64,000 nucleotides of DNA from Paucimonas sp. (GTDB taxonomy: Bacteria; Pseudomonadota; Gammaproteobacteria; Pseudomonadales; Pseudomonadaceae), in contig JAIRVG010000055.1 of NCBI GenBank assembly GCA_031253995.1, forward strand, positions 22,983 to 86,982. Reading direction: 5' to 3'. The position numbers and the translations under genes are program-made. Numbering within the stretch: position 1 is the stretch's first letter; each line of letters starts with the position of its first letter. This document shows, piece by piece, positions 21,675 to 32,086 of this stretch. A model generated the notes under the pieces. That model saw only the letters and a list, made by a program, of their open reading frames with translations. It was not told where the DNA came from and ran no database searches.

Positions 21675-22679
21675 ATGACGCCAATCGACGCCAAGCGCCC
21701 GCTGCAGCTCAACGATCAGGGCCAGCTGCGCCATTTCCTCTCGCTCGACGGCCTGCCCCGCGAGCTGCTCACCGAAATCCTCGACACCGCCGACTCGTTC
21801 CTCGAAGTCGGCGCCCGGGCGGTGAAGAAAGTCCCGTTGCTGCGCGGCAAGACCGTGTGCAACGTGTTCTTCGAGAACTCCACCCGTACCCGCACCACCT
21901 TCGAACTGGCCGCCCAGCGCCTGTCGGCGGACGTGATCACCCTGAACGTGTCGACCTCCTCGACCAGCAAGGGCGAGACCCTGTTCGACACCCTGCGCAA
22001 CCTCGAAGCCATGGCCGCCGACATGTTCGTGGTGCGCCACGCCGACTCCGGCGCCGCGCACTTCATCGCCGAGCACGTGTGCCCGGACGTGGCGATCATC
22101 AACGGCGGCGACGGCCGCCACGCCCACCCGACCCAGGGCATGCTCGACATGCTGACCATCCGTCGCCACAAGGGCGGCTTCGAGAACCTCTCGGTGGCCA
22201 TCGTCGGCGACATCCTGCACTCGCGGGTGGCGCGCTCGAACATGCTGGCGCTCAAGGCCCTCGGCTGCCCGGACATCCGCGTGATCGGCCCGAAAACCCT
22301 GCTGCCGGTGGGTATCGAGCAGTACGGGGTGAAGGTCTACACCGACCTGGCCCAGGGCCTGAAGGACGTCGACGTGGTGATCATGCTGCGCCTGCAGCGC
22401 GAGCGCATGGCCGGCGGCCTGCTGCCCAGCGAGGGTGAGTTCTACCGCCTGTTCGGCCTGACCACCGCGCGCCTGGCCGGCGCCAAGCCGGACGCCATCG
22501 TCATGCACCCGGGGCCGATCAACCGCGGCGTGGAGATCGAGTCGGCGGTGGCCGACGGCGCCCACTCGGTGATCCTCAACCAGGTCACCTACGGCATCGC
22601 CGTGCGCATGGCGGTACTGTCCATGGCCATGAGCGGGCAGAACGCCCAACGTCAATTCGAGCAGGAGAACGCCCAGTGA
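21675..22679 (+). CDS. pyrB: Aspartate carbamoyltransferase catalytic subunit
   Basis: [42 protein letters not shown]. Confidence 0.97.
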   Translation: MTPIDAKRPLQLNDQGQLRHFLSLDGLPRELLTEILDTADSFLEVGARAVKKVPLLRGKTVCNVFFENSTRTRTTFELAAQRLSADVITLNVSTSSTSKGETLFDTLRNLEAMAADMFVVRHADSGAAHFIAEHVCPDVAIINGGDGRHAHPTQGMLDMLTIRRHKGGFENLSVAIVGDILHSRVARSNMLALKALGCPDIRVIGPKTLLPVGIEQYGVKVYTDLAQGLKDVDVVIMLRLQRERMAGGLLPSEGEFYRLFGLTTARLAGAKPDAIVMHPGPINRGVEIESAVADGAHSVILNQVTYGIAVRMAVLSMAMSGQNAQRQFEQENAQ

Positions 22680-23947
22680 CCCTCAGCATCCTCGGCGCCC
22701 GGGTCATCGACCCCAACAGCGGCCTGGACCAGGTCACCGACCTGCACATCGACGCCGGCAAGATCGCCGCCATCGGCGCCGCGCCCGCCGGCTTCAAGGC
22801 CCTGCGCACCCTCGACGGCAACGGTCTGGTGGTCGCGCCGGGCCTGGTCGACCTCAGCGTCGCCCTGCGCGAGCCGGGCTACAGCCGCAAGGGCACCATC
22901 GCCAGCGAAACCCGCGCCGCCGCCGCCGGTGGCGTCACCAGCCTGTGCTGCCCGCCGCGCACCAAACCGGTGCTGGACACCTCGGCAGTGGCCGAACTGA
23001 TCCTCGACCGCGCCCGCGAAGCCGGCCATGCCAAGGTGTTCCCGATCGGCGCCCTGAGCAAGGGCCTGGAAGGCGAGCAACTGGCCGAGCTGGTGGCCCT
23101 GCGCGACACCGGCTGCGTGGCCTTCGGCAACGGCCTGGAAAGCTTCCGCAACACCCGCACCCTGGCCCGGGCGCTGGAATACGCGGCCACCTTCGACCTG
23201 ACCGTGGTGTTCCACTCCCAGGACCGTGACCTGGCCGCCGGCGGCCTGGCCCACGAAGGCGCCATGGCCAGCTTCCTCGGCCTGCCGGGTATCCCGGAGA
23301 CTGCGGAAACCGTGGCCCTGGCCCGTGACCTGCTGCTGGTCGAACAGACCGGCGTGCGCGCCCACTTCAGCCAGCTGACCAGCGCCCGCGGCGCGCAGCT
23401 GATCGCCCAGGCCCAGGCCCGTGGCCTGCCGGTGACTGCCGATGTGGCGCTGTACCAGCTGATCCTCACCGACGAGGCGCTGGTGGACTTCTCCAGCCTG
23501 TACCACGTGCAACCGCCGCTACGCACCCGCGCCGACCGCGACGGCCTGCGCGAGGCGGTGAAGTCGGGCGTGATCCAGGCGATCTCCAGCCACCACCAGC
23601 CGCACGAGCGGGACGCCAAGCTGGCGCCGTTCGGTGCTACCGAGCCGGGCATCAGCAGTGTCGAAGTATTGCTGCCGCTGGCCCTGACCCTGGTGGAAGA
23701 CGGCCTGCTCGACCTGCCGACCCTGCTCAAGCGCCTGTCCGCCGGTCCGGCCGCGGCCATGCGCCTGCCGGTGGGTGAACTGCGGGTCGGCGCGGCTGCC
23801 GACCTGGTGCTGTTCGATCCGAAGGCGTCCACCGTGGCAGGCGAGCAATGGCGTTCGAAGGGCGACAACTGCCCGTTCATCGGCCACTGCCTGCCGGGTG
23901 CGGTGCGATACACCGTGGTGGACGGCCACATCAGCCACGAGGGCTGA
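22676..23947 (+). CDS. pyrX: Dihydroorotase-like PyrC' (PyrX), predicted catalytically inactive
   Basis: Dihydroorotase fold sequence overlapping pyrB stop; metal HxH motif replaced ([14 protein letters not shown]); GTG start. Confidence 0.9.
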   Translation: MTLSILGARVIDPNSGLDQVTDLHIDAGKIAAIGAAPAGFKALRTLDGNGLVVAPGLVDLSVALREPGYSRKGTIASETRAAAAGGVTSLCCPPRTKPVLDTSAVAELILDRAREAGHAKVFPIGALSKGLEGEQLAELVALRDTGCVAFGNGLESFRNTRTLARALEYAATFDLTVVFHSQDRDLAAGGLAHEGAMASFLGLPGIPETAETVALARDLLLVEQTGVRAHFSQLTSARGAQLIAQAQARGLPVTADVALYQLILTDEALVDFSSLYHVQPPLRTRADRDGLREAVKSGVIQAISSHHQPHERDAKLAPFGATEPGISSVEVLLPLALTLVEDGLLDLPTLLKRLSAGPAAAMRLPVGELRVGAAADLVLFDPKASTVAGEQWRSKGDNCPFIGHCLPGAVRYTVVDGHISHEG

Positions 23948-23959
23948 GACTCCAAAAGC

Positions 23960-24041
23960 ATCGCTGGCAAGCCAGCTCCCACAGGTTCACTGCAAGGCTC
24001 AGGCCTGAGGTGATCCCTGTGGGAGCTGGCTTGCCAGCGAT
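23960..24041. repeat. Inverted pair of REP sequences
   Basis: ATCGCTGGCAAGCCAGCTCCCAC (23960-23982) and GTGGGAGCTGGCTTGCCAGCGAT (24019-24041), exact reverse complements. Confidence 0.9.
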
Positions 24042-24090
24042 TGGGGACACCGCGGTCTCCGACCAAGGTCGCACCACCCGTCCGCCAAGG

Positions 24091-24117
24091 TTGAAATCCT
24101 TCCCCGCACCCCCATAT
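24091..24117 (+). promoter_or_regulatory. sigma32 (heat-shock)-type promoter for hslVU
   Basis: TTGAAA-N14-CCCATAT (TTGAAATCCTTCCCCGCACCCCCATAT), 45 nt upstream of the hslV start. Confidence 0.8.
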
Positions 24118-24161
24118 GAGTCTGCACAGGCATTTTCGCCCCGCTGCGTGGAGACTCTCCC

Positions 24162-24692
24162 TTGACCACCATCGTTTCTGTTCGTCGCCACGGCAAAGTC
24201 GTCATGGGCGGCGACGGCCAGGTTTCCCTCGGCAACACCGTGATGAAAGGCAACGCCAAGAAGGTCCGTCGCCTGTACCACGGCCAGGTCATCGCCGGCT
24301 TCGCCGGTGCCACCGCCGACGCCTTCACCCTCTTCGAACGCTTCGAAGGCCAACTGGAAAAACACCAGGGCCACCTGATCCGTGCCGCCGTCGAGCTGGC
24401 CAAGGAATGGCGTACCGACCGCTCCCTGAGCCGCCTGGAAGCCATGCTGGCCGTCGCCAACAAGGACGCCTCGCTGATCATCACCGGCAACGGCGACGTG
24501 GTCGAACCCGAAGACGGCCTGATCGCCATGGGCTCCGGTGGCGCCTTCGCCCAGGCCGCAGCCCGCGCCCTGCTGAACAAGACCGACCTGTCGGCCCGGG
24601 AAATCGCCGAGACCGCCCTGAACATCGCCGGTGACATCTGCGTGTTCACCAACCACAACCTGACCATCGAGGAGCAGGACCTGGCCGAGTGA
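24162..24692 (+). CDS. hslV: ATP-dependent protease subunit HslV (TTG start)
   Basis: [38 protein letters not shown]. Confidence 0.96.
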   Translation: MTTIVSVRRHGKVVMGGDGQVSLGNTVMKGNAKKVRRLYHGQVIAGFAGATADAFTLFERFEGQLEKHQGHLIRAAVELAKEWRTDRSLSRLEAMLAVANKDASLIITGNGDVVEPEDGLIAMGSGGAFAQAAARALLNKTDLSAREIAETALNIAGDICVFTNHNLTIEEQDLAE

Positions 24693-24768
24693 TTCAGCTG
24701 TTCTGGCGCCCGGATACACCGCCGGGCTTTTCCACGCTGAATCCACCGCCACGGGACCACCACATACC

Positions 24769-26106
24769 ATGTCCATGACCCCCCGCGAGATCGTCCACGA
24801 ACTCAACCGCCACATCATCGGCCAGGACGACGCCAAGCGCGCCGTCGCCATCGCCCTGCGCAACCGCTGGCGGCGCATGCAGCTCCCCGCCGAGCTGCGC
24901 GCCGAAGTGACGCCGAAGAACATCCTGATGATCGGCCCTACCGGCGTCGGCAAGACCGAAATCGCCCGCCGCCTGGCCAAGCTGGCCAACGCGCCGTTCA
25001 TCAAGGTCGAAGCGACCAAGTTCACCGAGGTCGGCTACGTCGGCCGTGACGTCGAGTCGATCATCCGCGACCTCGCCGATGCCGCGATCAAGATGCTCCG
25101 CGAGCAGGAAATGGTCCGCGTGCGCCACCGCGCCGAGGACGCCGCCGAGGACCGCATCCTCGACGCCCTGCTGCCACCGGCCCGCGCCGGCTTCAACGAA
25201 GACCCGGCCCCGACCCAGGACTCCAACACCCGCCAGCTGTTCCGCAAGCGCCTGCGCGAAGGCCAGCTGGACGACAAGGAAATCGAGATCGAAGTGGCCG
25301 AAGCCATGGGCGTCGACATTTCCGCGCCGCCGGGCATGGAAGAAATGACCAACCAGCTGCAGAACCTGTTCGCCAACATGGGCAAGGGCAAGCGCAAGAG
25401 CCGCAAGCTCAAGGTCAAGGAAGCGCTCAAGCTGGTGCGTGACGAGGAAGCCGGACGCCTGGTCAACGAGGAAGAACTCAAGGCCAAGGCCCTGGAAGCG
25501 GTCGAGCAGCACGGCATCGTGTTCATCGACGAGATCGACAAGGTAGCCAAGCGCGGCAACGTCGGCGGCGCCGATGTCTCCCGTGAAGGCGTGCAGCGCG
25601 ACCTGCTGCCGCTGATCGAAGGCTGCACCGTCAACACCAAGCTGGGCATGGTCAAGACCGACCACATCCTGTTCATCGCTTCCGGCGCGTTCCACCTGAG
25701 CAAGCCGAGCGACCTGGTACCCGAGCTGCAAGGCCGCCTGCCGATCCGCGTCGAACTCAAGGCACTGAGCCCGGAAGACTTCGAGCGCATCCTGAGCGAG
25801 CCGCACGCGTCGCTGACCCTGCAATACAGCGAGCTGCTGAAGACCGAAGGCCTGAACATCGAGTTCGTCCCCGAAGGCATCAAGCGCCTGGCCGAGATCG
25901 CCTGGCAGGTCAACGAGAAGACCGAGAACATCGGTGCCCGTCGCCTGCACACCCTGCTCGAACGCCTGCTCGAAGAGGTGTCGTTCAGCGCCGGCGACCT
26001 GGCAAGCAGCCAGAGCGAAGCGCCGATCCGCATCGACGCCGAGTACGTCAACAGCCACCTCGGCGAACTGGCCCAGAACGAAGACCTGTCGCGCTACATC
26101 CTCTAA
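24769..26106 (+). CDS. hslU: ATP-dependent protease ATPase subunit HslU
   Basis: [52 protein letters not shown]. Confidence 0.97.
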   Translation: MSMTPREIVHELNRHIIGQDDAKRAVAIALRNRWRRMQLPAELRAEVTPKNILMIGPTGVGKTEIARRLAKLANAPFIKVEATKFTEVGYVGRDVESIIRDLADAAIKMLREQEMVRVRHRAEDAAEDRILDALLPPARAGFNEDPAPTQDSNTRQLFRKRLREGQLDDKEIEIEVAEAMGVDISAPPGMEEMTNQLQNLFANMGKGKRKSRKLKVKEALKLVRDEEAGRLVNEEELKAKALEAVEQHGIVFIDEIDKVAKRGNVGGADVSREGVQRDLLPLIEGCTVNTKLGMVKTDHILFIASGAFHLSKPSDLVPELQGRLPIRVELKALSPEDFERILSEPHASLTLQYSELLKTEGLNIEFVPEGIKRLAEIAWQVNEKTENIGARRLHTLLERLLEEVSFSAGDLASSQSEAPIRIDAEYVNSHLGELAQNEDLSRYIL

Positions 26107-26110
26107 CCAG

Positions 26111-26235
26111 CGGCAAGCTTCAAGCCGCAAGCTGCAAGCGACCTCGTCGCCTTGCAGCTTGCGGTTCTTTCAGGAGAGCAGCAAACGCAAGCTCGACACC
26201 GGCCTCTTGCAGCTTGTAGCTTGAAGCTTGAAGCC
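26111..26235. repeat. Intergenic AGCTTGCAG/CTGCAAG-type repeat cluster (copy 2)
   Basis: GGCAAGCTTCAAGCCGCAAGCTGCAAG...CTTGCAGCTTGCGG...CTCTTGCAGCTTGTAGCTTGAAGCTTGAAGCC. Confidence 0.75.
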
Positions 26236-26251
26236 AAGGAGCCCCGTCGAA

Positions 26252-26629
26252 ATGCACCGCCTGCCCACCGCCATCAACCTGCACAAAGCCTCGAAGACAC
26301 TGAGCCTCAGCTACGGTCCCGACGAGGTCTACACCCTCCCCGCCGAATTCCTCCGCGTCCATTCGCCGTCTGCCGAAGTGCAGGGCCACGGCAATCCGAT
26401 CCTGCAATTTGGCAAGATCGGCGTAGGCCTGGACAAGATCGAACCCGCTGGCCAGTACGCACTGAAACTGAGCTTCGACGATGGCCACGACAGCGGCCTG
26501 TTCACCTGGGAATACCTCGAACAACTCTGCCTGCGCCAGGACGAACTGTGGGCCGAATACCTCAAGGATCTGGCGGCTGCCGGCAAATCCCGCGACCCGT
26601 CCGAGTCTGTCATCAAGCTGATGCTCTAG
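26252..26629 (+). CDS. DUF971 / gamma-butyrobetaine hydroxylase-like N-terminal domain protein
   Basis: INLHKASKTLSLSYGPDEVYTLPAEFLRVHSPSAEVQGHG; AAGG AG-like SD (AAGGAG) upstream of ATG 26252. Confidence 0.85.
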   Translation: MHRLPTAINLHKASKTLSLSYGPDEVYTLPAEFLRVHSPSAEVQGHGNPILQFGKIGVGLDKIEPAGQYALKLSFDDGHDSGLFTWEYLEQLCLRQDELWAEYLKDLAAAGKSRDPSESVIKLML

Positions 26630-26972
26630 TCCGGCACTCTCCTGTTTTAGAGCGCATTTTCTAACCCGATCTGCTTGAATGCCTGCGGCACCGGCCAGCA
26701 TGTGGCCGGCTTGCGCATTGATGGAAAGTCGGGTAACCAATGGATCTGGCAGGTTCTCTGCATCCTTCTAGCAGAAGATGGGGAACGGACCGGTCGGTCG
26801 AGAACGCGAGCGAAAGCAGGCAGTCTTCACACGCGGCAACTACCCGCAAACGCTCACCGCTGCTCACCACCGGCCGCAGGATCGCAATTCGTTATCACTG
26901 GTCACCCGAGCAGCAGTACCGGGCTTCCAACAGCCGGTCCGGTACTCGTCTCAGGACAACGGAGCGTCGTAG

Positions 26973-28652
26973 ATGAGCAACAAGAGTAACGATGACCTGC
27001 AGCGCCAAGCCTCGGAAAACACTCTGGGTCTGAACCCGGTCATAGGCTTGCGCCGCAAGGATTTGCTGACTTCTGCCCGCATGGTGCTGCGCCAGGCCAT
27101 CCGGCAACCGCTGCACAGCGCCAAGCACGTCGCGCACTTCGGCATGGAGCTGAAGGACGTGATCTTCGGTAAATCCAGCCTGCAGCCGGAAAGCGACGAC
27201 CGTCGCTTCAACGATCCGGCCTGGAGCCAGAACCCCCTGTACCGCCGCTACCTGCAGACCTACCTGGCCTGGCGCAAGGAGCTGCACGACTGGGTCGGCG
27301 ACAGCAGCATGTCCGACACCGATATCAGCCGCGCCCATTTCGTCATCAACCTGATGACCGAGGCCATGGCCCCGACCAACACCATGGCCAACCCGGCGGC
27401 GGTCAAGCGCTTCTTCGAGACCGGCGGCAAGAGCCTGCTCGACGGCCTGTCCAACCTGGCCAAGGACATGGTCAACAACGGTGGCATGCCGAGCCAGGTG
27501 AACATGGACGCCTTCGAGGTCGGCAAGAACCTCGGCACCAGCGAAGGCTCGGTGGTGTACCGCAACGACGTGCTCGAACTGATCCAGTACAGCCCCATCA
27601 CCGAGCAGGTCCACGAACGTCCGCTGCTGGTGGTGCCGCCGCAGATCAACAAGTTCTACGTGTTCGACCTCAGCCCGGAAAAGAGCCTGGCACGCTTCTG
27701 CCTGCGCTCCACCCAGCAGACCTTCATCATCAGCTGGCGCAACCCGACCAAGGCACAGCGCGAGTGGGGCCTGTCCACCTACATCGACGCGCTGAAGGAA
27801 GCGGTGGACGTGGTTCTGGAGATCACCGGCAGCGACGACCTGAACATGCTCGGCGCCTGCTCCGGCGGCATCACCTGCACCGCGCTGGTGGGCCATTACG
27901 CGGCGCTGGGCGAGCGCAAGGTGAATGCCCTGACCCTGCTGGTCAGCGTGCTCGACACCACCCTCGACACCCAGGTCGCCCTGTTCGTCGACGAGCAGAC
28001 CCTGGAAGCCGCCAAGCGCCACTCCTACCAGGCCGGGGTCCTGGAAGGCCGCGACATGGCCAAGGTGTTCGCCTGGATGCGCCCCAACGACCTGATCTGG
28101 AACTACTGGGTCAACAACTACCTGCTGGGCAACGAGCCGCCGGTGTTCGACATCCTGTTCTGGAACAACGACACCACGCGCCTGCCGGCCGCCTTCCACG
28201 GCGACCTGATCGAGATGTTCAAGAACAACCCGCTGACCCGGCCCAATGCCCTGGAAGTCTGCGGCACGCCGATCGACCTGAAGCAGGTGACCACCGACAT
28301 CTTCTGCGTCGCCGGCACCGCCGACCACATCACGCCGTGGCAGTCCTGCTACAAATCGGCGCAGCTGTTTGGTGGCAATGTGGAATTCCTGCTGTCCAAC
28401 AGTGGACACATCCAGAGCATCCTCAACCCGCCGGGCAACCCCAAGGCGCGCTACATGACCAGCAAGGAAATGCCCGTCGACGCCAACGACTGGCAGGAAA
28501 ACTCCAACAAGCACACCGACTCCTGGTGGCTGTACTGGCAGAACTGGCTGGGCGAGCGCTCCGGCGAGCTGAAGCCGGCCCCGGGCGTGCTTGGCAACAA
28601 GGCGTATCCGGCCGGCGAAGCGTCGCCGGGCACCTACGTCCACGAACGTTGA
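26973..28652 (+). CDS. phaC1: Class II poly(3-hydroxyalkanoate) synthase 1
   Basis: 559 aa; lipase-like box GACSGG; first gene of phaC1-Z-C2-D. Confidence 0.96.
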   Translation: MSNKSNDDLQRQASENTLGLNPVIGLRRKDLLTSARMVLRQAIRQPLHSAKHVAHFGMELKDVIFGKSSLQPESDDRRFNDPAWSQNPLYRRYLQTYLAWRKELHDWVGDSSMSDTDISRAHFVINLMTEAMAPTNTMANPAAVKRFFETGGKSLLDGLSNLAKDMVNNGGMPSQVNMDAFEVGKNLGTSEGSVVYRNDVLELIQYSPITEQVHERPLLVVPPQINKFYVFDLSPEKSLARFCLRSTQQTFIISWRNPTKAQREWGLSTYIDALKEAVDVVLEITGSDDLNMLGACSGGITCTALVGHYAALGERKVNALTLLVSVLDTTLDTQVALFVDEQTLEAAKRHSYQAGVLEGRDMAKVFAWMRPNDLIWNYWVNNYLLGNEPPVFDILFWNNDTTRLPAAFHGDLIEMFKNNPLTRPNALEVCGTPIDLKQVTTDIFCVAGTADHITPWQSCYKSAQLFGGNVEFLLSNSGHIQSILNPPGNPKARYMTSKEMPVDANDWQENSNKHTDSWWLYWQNWLGERSGELKPAPGVLGNKAYPAGEASPGTYVHER

Positions 28653-28659
28653 AACCACC

Positions 28660-28686
28660 GCGCCGTCGGCCTGAAACCGGCGGCGC
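28660..28686 (+). other. Intercistronic stem-loop between phaC1 and phaZ
   Basis: GCGCCGTCGG-CCTGAAA-CCGGCGGCGC, 10-bp stem with one G-U pair, no following U-tract. Confidence 0.5.
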
Positions 28687-28710
28687 ACCATTAGCCGACA
28701 GGGTCCGCGC

Positions 28711-29562
28711 ATGCCGCAACCGTACATCTTCCGAACCGTCGACCTGGATGGCCAGACCATCCGCACCGCGGTTCGCCCCGGCAAGCCGCACTTGACGCCC
28801 TTGCTGATCTTCAATGGCATCGGCGCCAACCTTGAGCTGGTCTTTCCCTTCATCCAGGCCCTGGACCCGGACCTCGAAGTCATCGCCTTCGACGTTCCCG
28901 GGGTGGGCGGCTCGTCCACGCCCAAGCACCCCTACCGTTTCCCGGGGCTGGCCAAGCTCACCGCGCGCATGCTCGATTACCTCGACTATGGCCAGGTCAA
29001 CGCCATCGGCGTGTCCTGGGGCGGTGCCCTGGCCCAGCAGTTCGCCCACGACTACCCGGAGCGCTGCAAGAAACTGGTGCTGGCCGCCACCGCCGCCGGT
29101 GCGGTGATGGTGCCGGGCAAGCCCAAGGTGCTGTGGATGATGGCCAGCCCGCGGCGCTACGTGCAGCCCTCCCACGTGATCCGCATCGCCCCGCAGATCT
29201 ACGGCGGCGCCTTCCGCCGCGATCCCGAGCTGGCCCTGTCCCACGCGGCCAAGGTGCGTTCGGGCGGCAAGCTCGGCTACTACTGGCAGCTGTTCGCCGG
29301 CCTCGGCTGGACCAGCGCGCACTGGCTGCACAAGATCCAGCAACCGACCCTGGTGCTGGCCGGCGACGACGACCCGCTGATCCCGCTGATAAACATGCGC
29401 TTCCTGGCTTGGCGAATCCCCAATGCCCAGCTACACATAATCGACGATGGACATTTGTTTCTGATTACCCGTGCCGAGGCCGTGGCGCCGATCATCATGA
29501 AGTTCCTCCAGCAGGAGCGCCAACGCGCCGTCATGCACCCTCGGCCCGCCCCGAGCGCCTGA
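28711..29562 (+). CDS. phaZ: Intracellular PHA depolymerase
   Basis: alpha/beta hydrolase with GVSWGG nucleophile elbow; between phaC1 and phaC2. Confidence 0.95.
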   Translation: MPQPYIFRTVDLDGQTIRTAVRPGKPHLTPLLIFNGIGANLELVFPFIQALDPDLEVIAFDVPGVGGSSTPKHPYRFPGLAKLTARMLDYLDYGQVNAIGVSWGGALAQQFAHDYPERCKKLVLAATAAGAVMVPGKPKVLWMMASPRRYVQPSHVIRIAPQIYGGAFRRDPELALSHAAKVRSGGKLGYYWQLFAGLGWTSAHWLHKIQQPTLVLAGDDDPLIPLINMRFLAWRIPNAQLHIIDDGHLFLITRAEAVAPIIMKFLQQERQRAVMHPRPAPSA

Positions 29563-29684
29563 ATCGCACCTCATCGCCCGCACGTCCGGCAGGAACGCCG
29601 GAGCACGCGGACGCATGGTCGAGGTGGAGTCGCTCATTTGCCCTGGTTCAGTTTGTCGATGGCTCGACGACGGAGTGTTGCCTG

Positions 29685-31367
29685 ATGAAAGACAAACCAG
29701 TGAAGACGGTGGCCACCAGCCCCGCCACCACGATCAACATCCAGAACGCGATCACCGGCCTGCGCGGCCGCGACCTGATCTCGACCCTGCGCAATGTCAG
29801 CCGTCACGGCCTGCGCCATCCGTTGTACACGGCACGGCACATGCTCGAACTGGGCGGCCAGCTGGGCCGCGTGCTGCTGGGCGACACCCTGCACCAGCCG
29901 AGCCCGCGGGACAGTCGCTTCAGCGACCCGGCGTGGAGCCACAATCCGTTCTACCGCCGTGGCCTGCAGGCCTACCTGAGCTGGCAGAAACAGACCCGCC
30001 AGTGGATCGACGAGAGCCAGCTGGCCGATGACGACCGCGCCCGCGCGCACTTCCTCTTCACCCTGCTCAATGACGCGGTGTCGCCGAGCAATACCCTGCT
30101 CAACCCGGAAGCCGTGAAGGAGCTGTTCAACTCCGGCGGGCTGAGCCTGGTGCGCGGTGTCGGCCACCTGCTCGACGACCTGCGCCACAACAACGGCATG
30201 CCGCGCCAGGTGGCCCGGGACGCCTTCGAGGTCGGCGGCAACCTCGCCACCACGCCGGGGGCGGTGGTGTTTCGCAACGAGCTGCTGGAGCTGATCCAGT
30301 ACCGTTCGATGAGCGAAAAACAGTACGCCCGGCCCCTGCTGGTGGTGCCGCCGCAGATCAACAAGTTCTACGTCTTCGACCTCAAGCCGACCAACAGCTA
30401 CGTGCAGTACATGCTGAAGAACGGCTTGCAGGTGTTCATGGTCAGCTGGCGCAACCCGGACCCGCGGCATCGCGAATGGGGCCTGTCGAGCTATGTCAGC
30501 GCGCTGGAAGAAGCGCTTAACGCCTGCCGCGCCATCACCGGCAGCCGCGACGTCAACCTGATGGGTGCCTGCGCCGGCGGCCTGACCATGGCCGCGTTGC
30601 AGGGGCATCTGCAGGCCAAGCGGCAACTGCGCCGGGTGCACAGTGCCAGCTACCTGGTCAGCCTGCTCGACAGCCAGATGGAAAGCCCCGCCAGCCTGTT
30701 CGCCGACGAACAGACCCTGGAAGCGGCCAAGCGCCGTTCCTACCAGCACGGCGTCCTCGACGGCGCCGAGATGAGCCGGATCTTCGCCTGGATGCGGCCC
30801 AACGACCTGGTGTGGAACTACTACGTCAACAACTACCTGCTGGGCAAGACGCCGCCGCCGTTCGACATTCTCTACTGGAACAACGACAGCACGCGCCTGC
30901 CCGCCGCCTTCCACGGCGACCTGCTGGATTTCTTCAAGTACAACCCGCTGGCCCATGCGGCCGGGCTGGAGGTCTGCGGCACGCCGATCGACCTGCAGAA
31001 GATCACGGTCGACAGCTTCCACGTGGCCGGCCACAACGACCACATCACGCCGTGGGACGCGGTGTATCGCTCGGCCCTGCTGCTGGGTGGCGACAAGCGC
31101 TTCGTACTGTCCAACAGCGGCCACGTGCAGAGCATCATCAACCCGCCGGGCAATCCCAAGGCGCACTACGTGCTCAACCCCAAGCTGAGCGGCGACCCGC
31201 GGGCCTGGTACTACGATGCCGAGAAGACCGACGGCAGCTGGTGGCCATTGTGGCTGGAATGGATTCAGGCGCGTTCCGGCGCCCTGCGTGAACCCGGCAC
31301 CACCCTGGGCAGCGCCAGCTACCCGGCCATGGAACCCGCACCCGGCCAATACGTGCTGGTGCGCTGA
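29685..31367 (+). CDS. phaC2: Class II poly(3-hydroxyalkanoate) synthase 2
   Basis: MKDKPVKTVATSPATTINIQNAITGLRGRDLISTLRNV; GACAGG box; start chosen inside longer ORF. Confidence 0.95.
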   Translation: MKDKPVKTVATSPATTINIQNAITGLRGRDLISTLRNVSRHGLRHPLYTARHMLELGGQLGRVLLGDTLHQPSPRDSRFSDPAWSHNPFYRRGLQAYLSWQKQTRQWIDESQLADDDRARAHFLFTLLNDAVSPSNTLLNPEAVKELFNSGGLSLVRGVGHLLDDLRHNNGMPRQVARDAFEVGGNLATTPGAVVFRNELLELIQYRSMSEKQYARPLLVVPPQINKFYVFDLKPTNSYVQYMLKNGLQVFMVSWRNPDPRHREWGLSSYVSALEEALNACRAITGSRDVNLMGACAGGLTMAALQGHLQAKRQLRRVHSASYLVSLLDSQMESPASLFADEQTLEAAKRRSYQHGVLDGAEMSRIFAWMRPNDLVWNYYVNNYLLGKTPPPFDILYWNNDSTRLPAAFHGDLLDFFKYNPLAHAAGLEVCGTPIDLQKITVDSFHVAGHNDHITPWDAVYRSALLLGGDKRFVLSNSGHVQSIINPPGNPKAHYVLNPKLSGDPRAWYYDAEKTDGSWWPLWLEWIQARSGALREPGTTLGSASYPAMEPAPGQYVLVR

Positions 31368-31379
31368 ACAGAGGACTGG

Positions 31380-31994
31380 ATGAAGACCCGCGACCGCATC
31401 CTCGAATGCGCCCTGCTGCTGTTCAACCAGCAGGGCGAGCCGAACGTCTCGACCCTGGAGATCGCCAACGAGCTGGGCATCAGTCCCGGCAACCTGTACT
31501 ACCACTTCCACGGCAAGGAGCCGTTGGTGCTGGGGTTGTTCGAGCGTTTCGAGGAAGAGCTGACGCCGCTGCTCGACCCGCCGCTGGAGGTGCGCCTGGA
31601 TGCCGAGGACTACTGGCTGTTCCTGCACCTGATCGTCGAGCGCATGGCACAGTACCGTTTCCTGTTCCAGGACCTGTCGAACCTGACCGGACGGCTGCCG
31701 AAGCTGGCGCGGGGCATGCGCAGCTTGCTCAATTCGCTGAAGCGTACCCTTGCCGCGTTGCTCGCCAGCCTCAAGGCCCAGGGCCAGGTGACCAGCGACA
31801 CCCGGGCGCTGGGGCAACTGGTGGAGCAAATCACCCTGACCTTGCTGTTCTCGCTGGATTACCAGCGGGTGCTGGCGCGGGAGGCGGAGGTGGGTGTGGT
31901 GGTGTACCAGATCATGATGCTGGTGGCGCCGCACCTGGAAGCGCCGTCGCGGCAGGCGGCGGAGCAATTGGCCCTGAGATACCTGGAAGGCTGA
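31380..31994 (+). CDS. phaD: TetR-family regulator PhaD
   Basis: MKTRDRILECALLLFNQQGEPNVSTLEIANELGISPGNLYYHFHGKEPLV; directly after phaC2. Confidence 0.94.
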   Translation: MKTRDRILECALLLFNQQGEPNVSTLEIANELGISPGNLYYHFHGKEPLVLGLFERFEEELTPLLDPPLEVRLDAEDYWLFLHLIVERMAQYRFLFQDLSNLTGRLPKLARGMRSLLNSLKRTLAALLASLKAQGQVTSDTRALGQLVEQITLTLLFSLDYQRVLAREAEVGVVVYQIMMLVAPHLEAPSRQAAEQLALRYLEG

Positions 31995-32036
31995 CACCGC
32001 TCCCACAAGGTCCGCGGTGTCAGTTCCAAAGGGGAA

Positions 32037-32072
32037 AACAAAACGCCCGGCACTGAGCCGGGCGTTTTGTTT
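32037..32072. terminator. Bidirectional terminator between convergent phaD and phaF
   Basis: AAAACAAAACGCCCGGCACTGAGCCGGGCGTTTTGTTTG. Confidence 0.9.
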
Positions 32073-32086
32073 GCAGCCGCCTGTGA

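Noticed and set aside
26640-26972. Small ORFs in the phaC1 upstream region (for example 26675-26989, 26661-26870)
   Set aside because: No homology recognised, mutually overlapping, no clear ribosome-binding sites; treated as regulatory or non-coding sequence.
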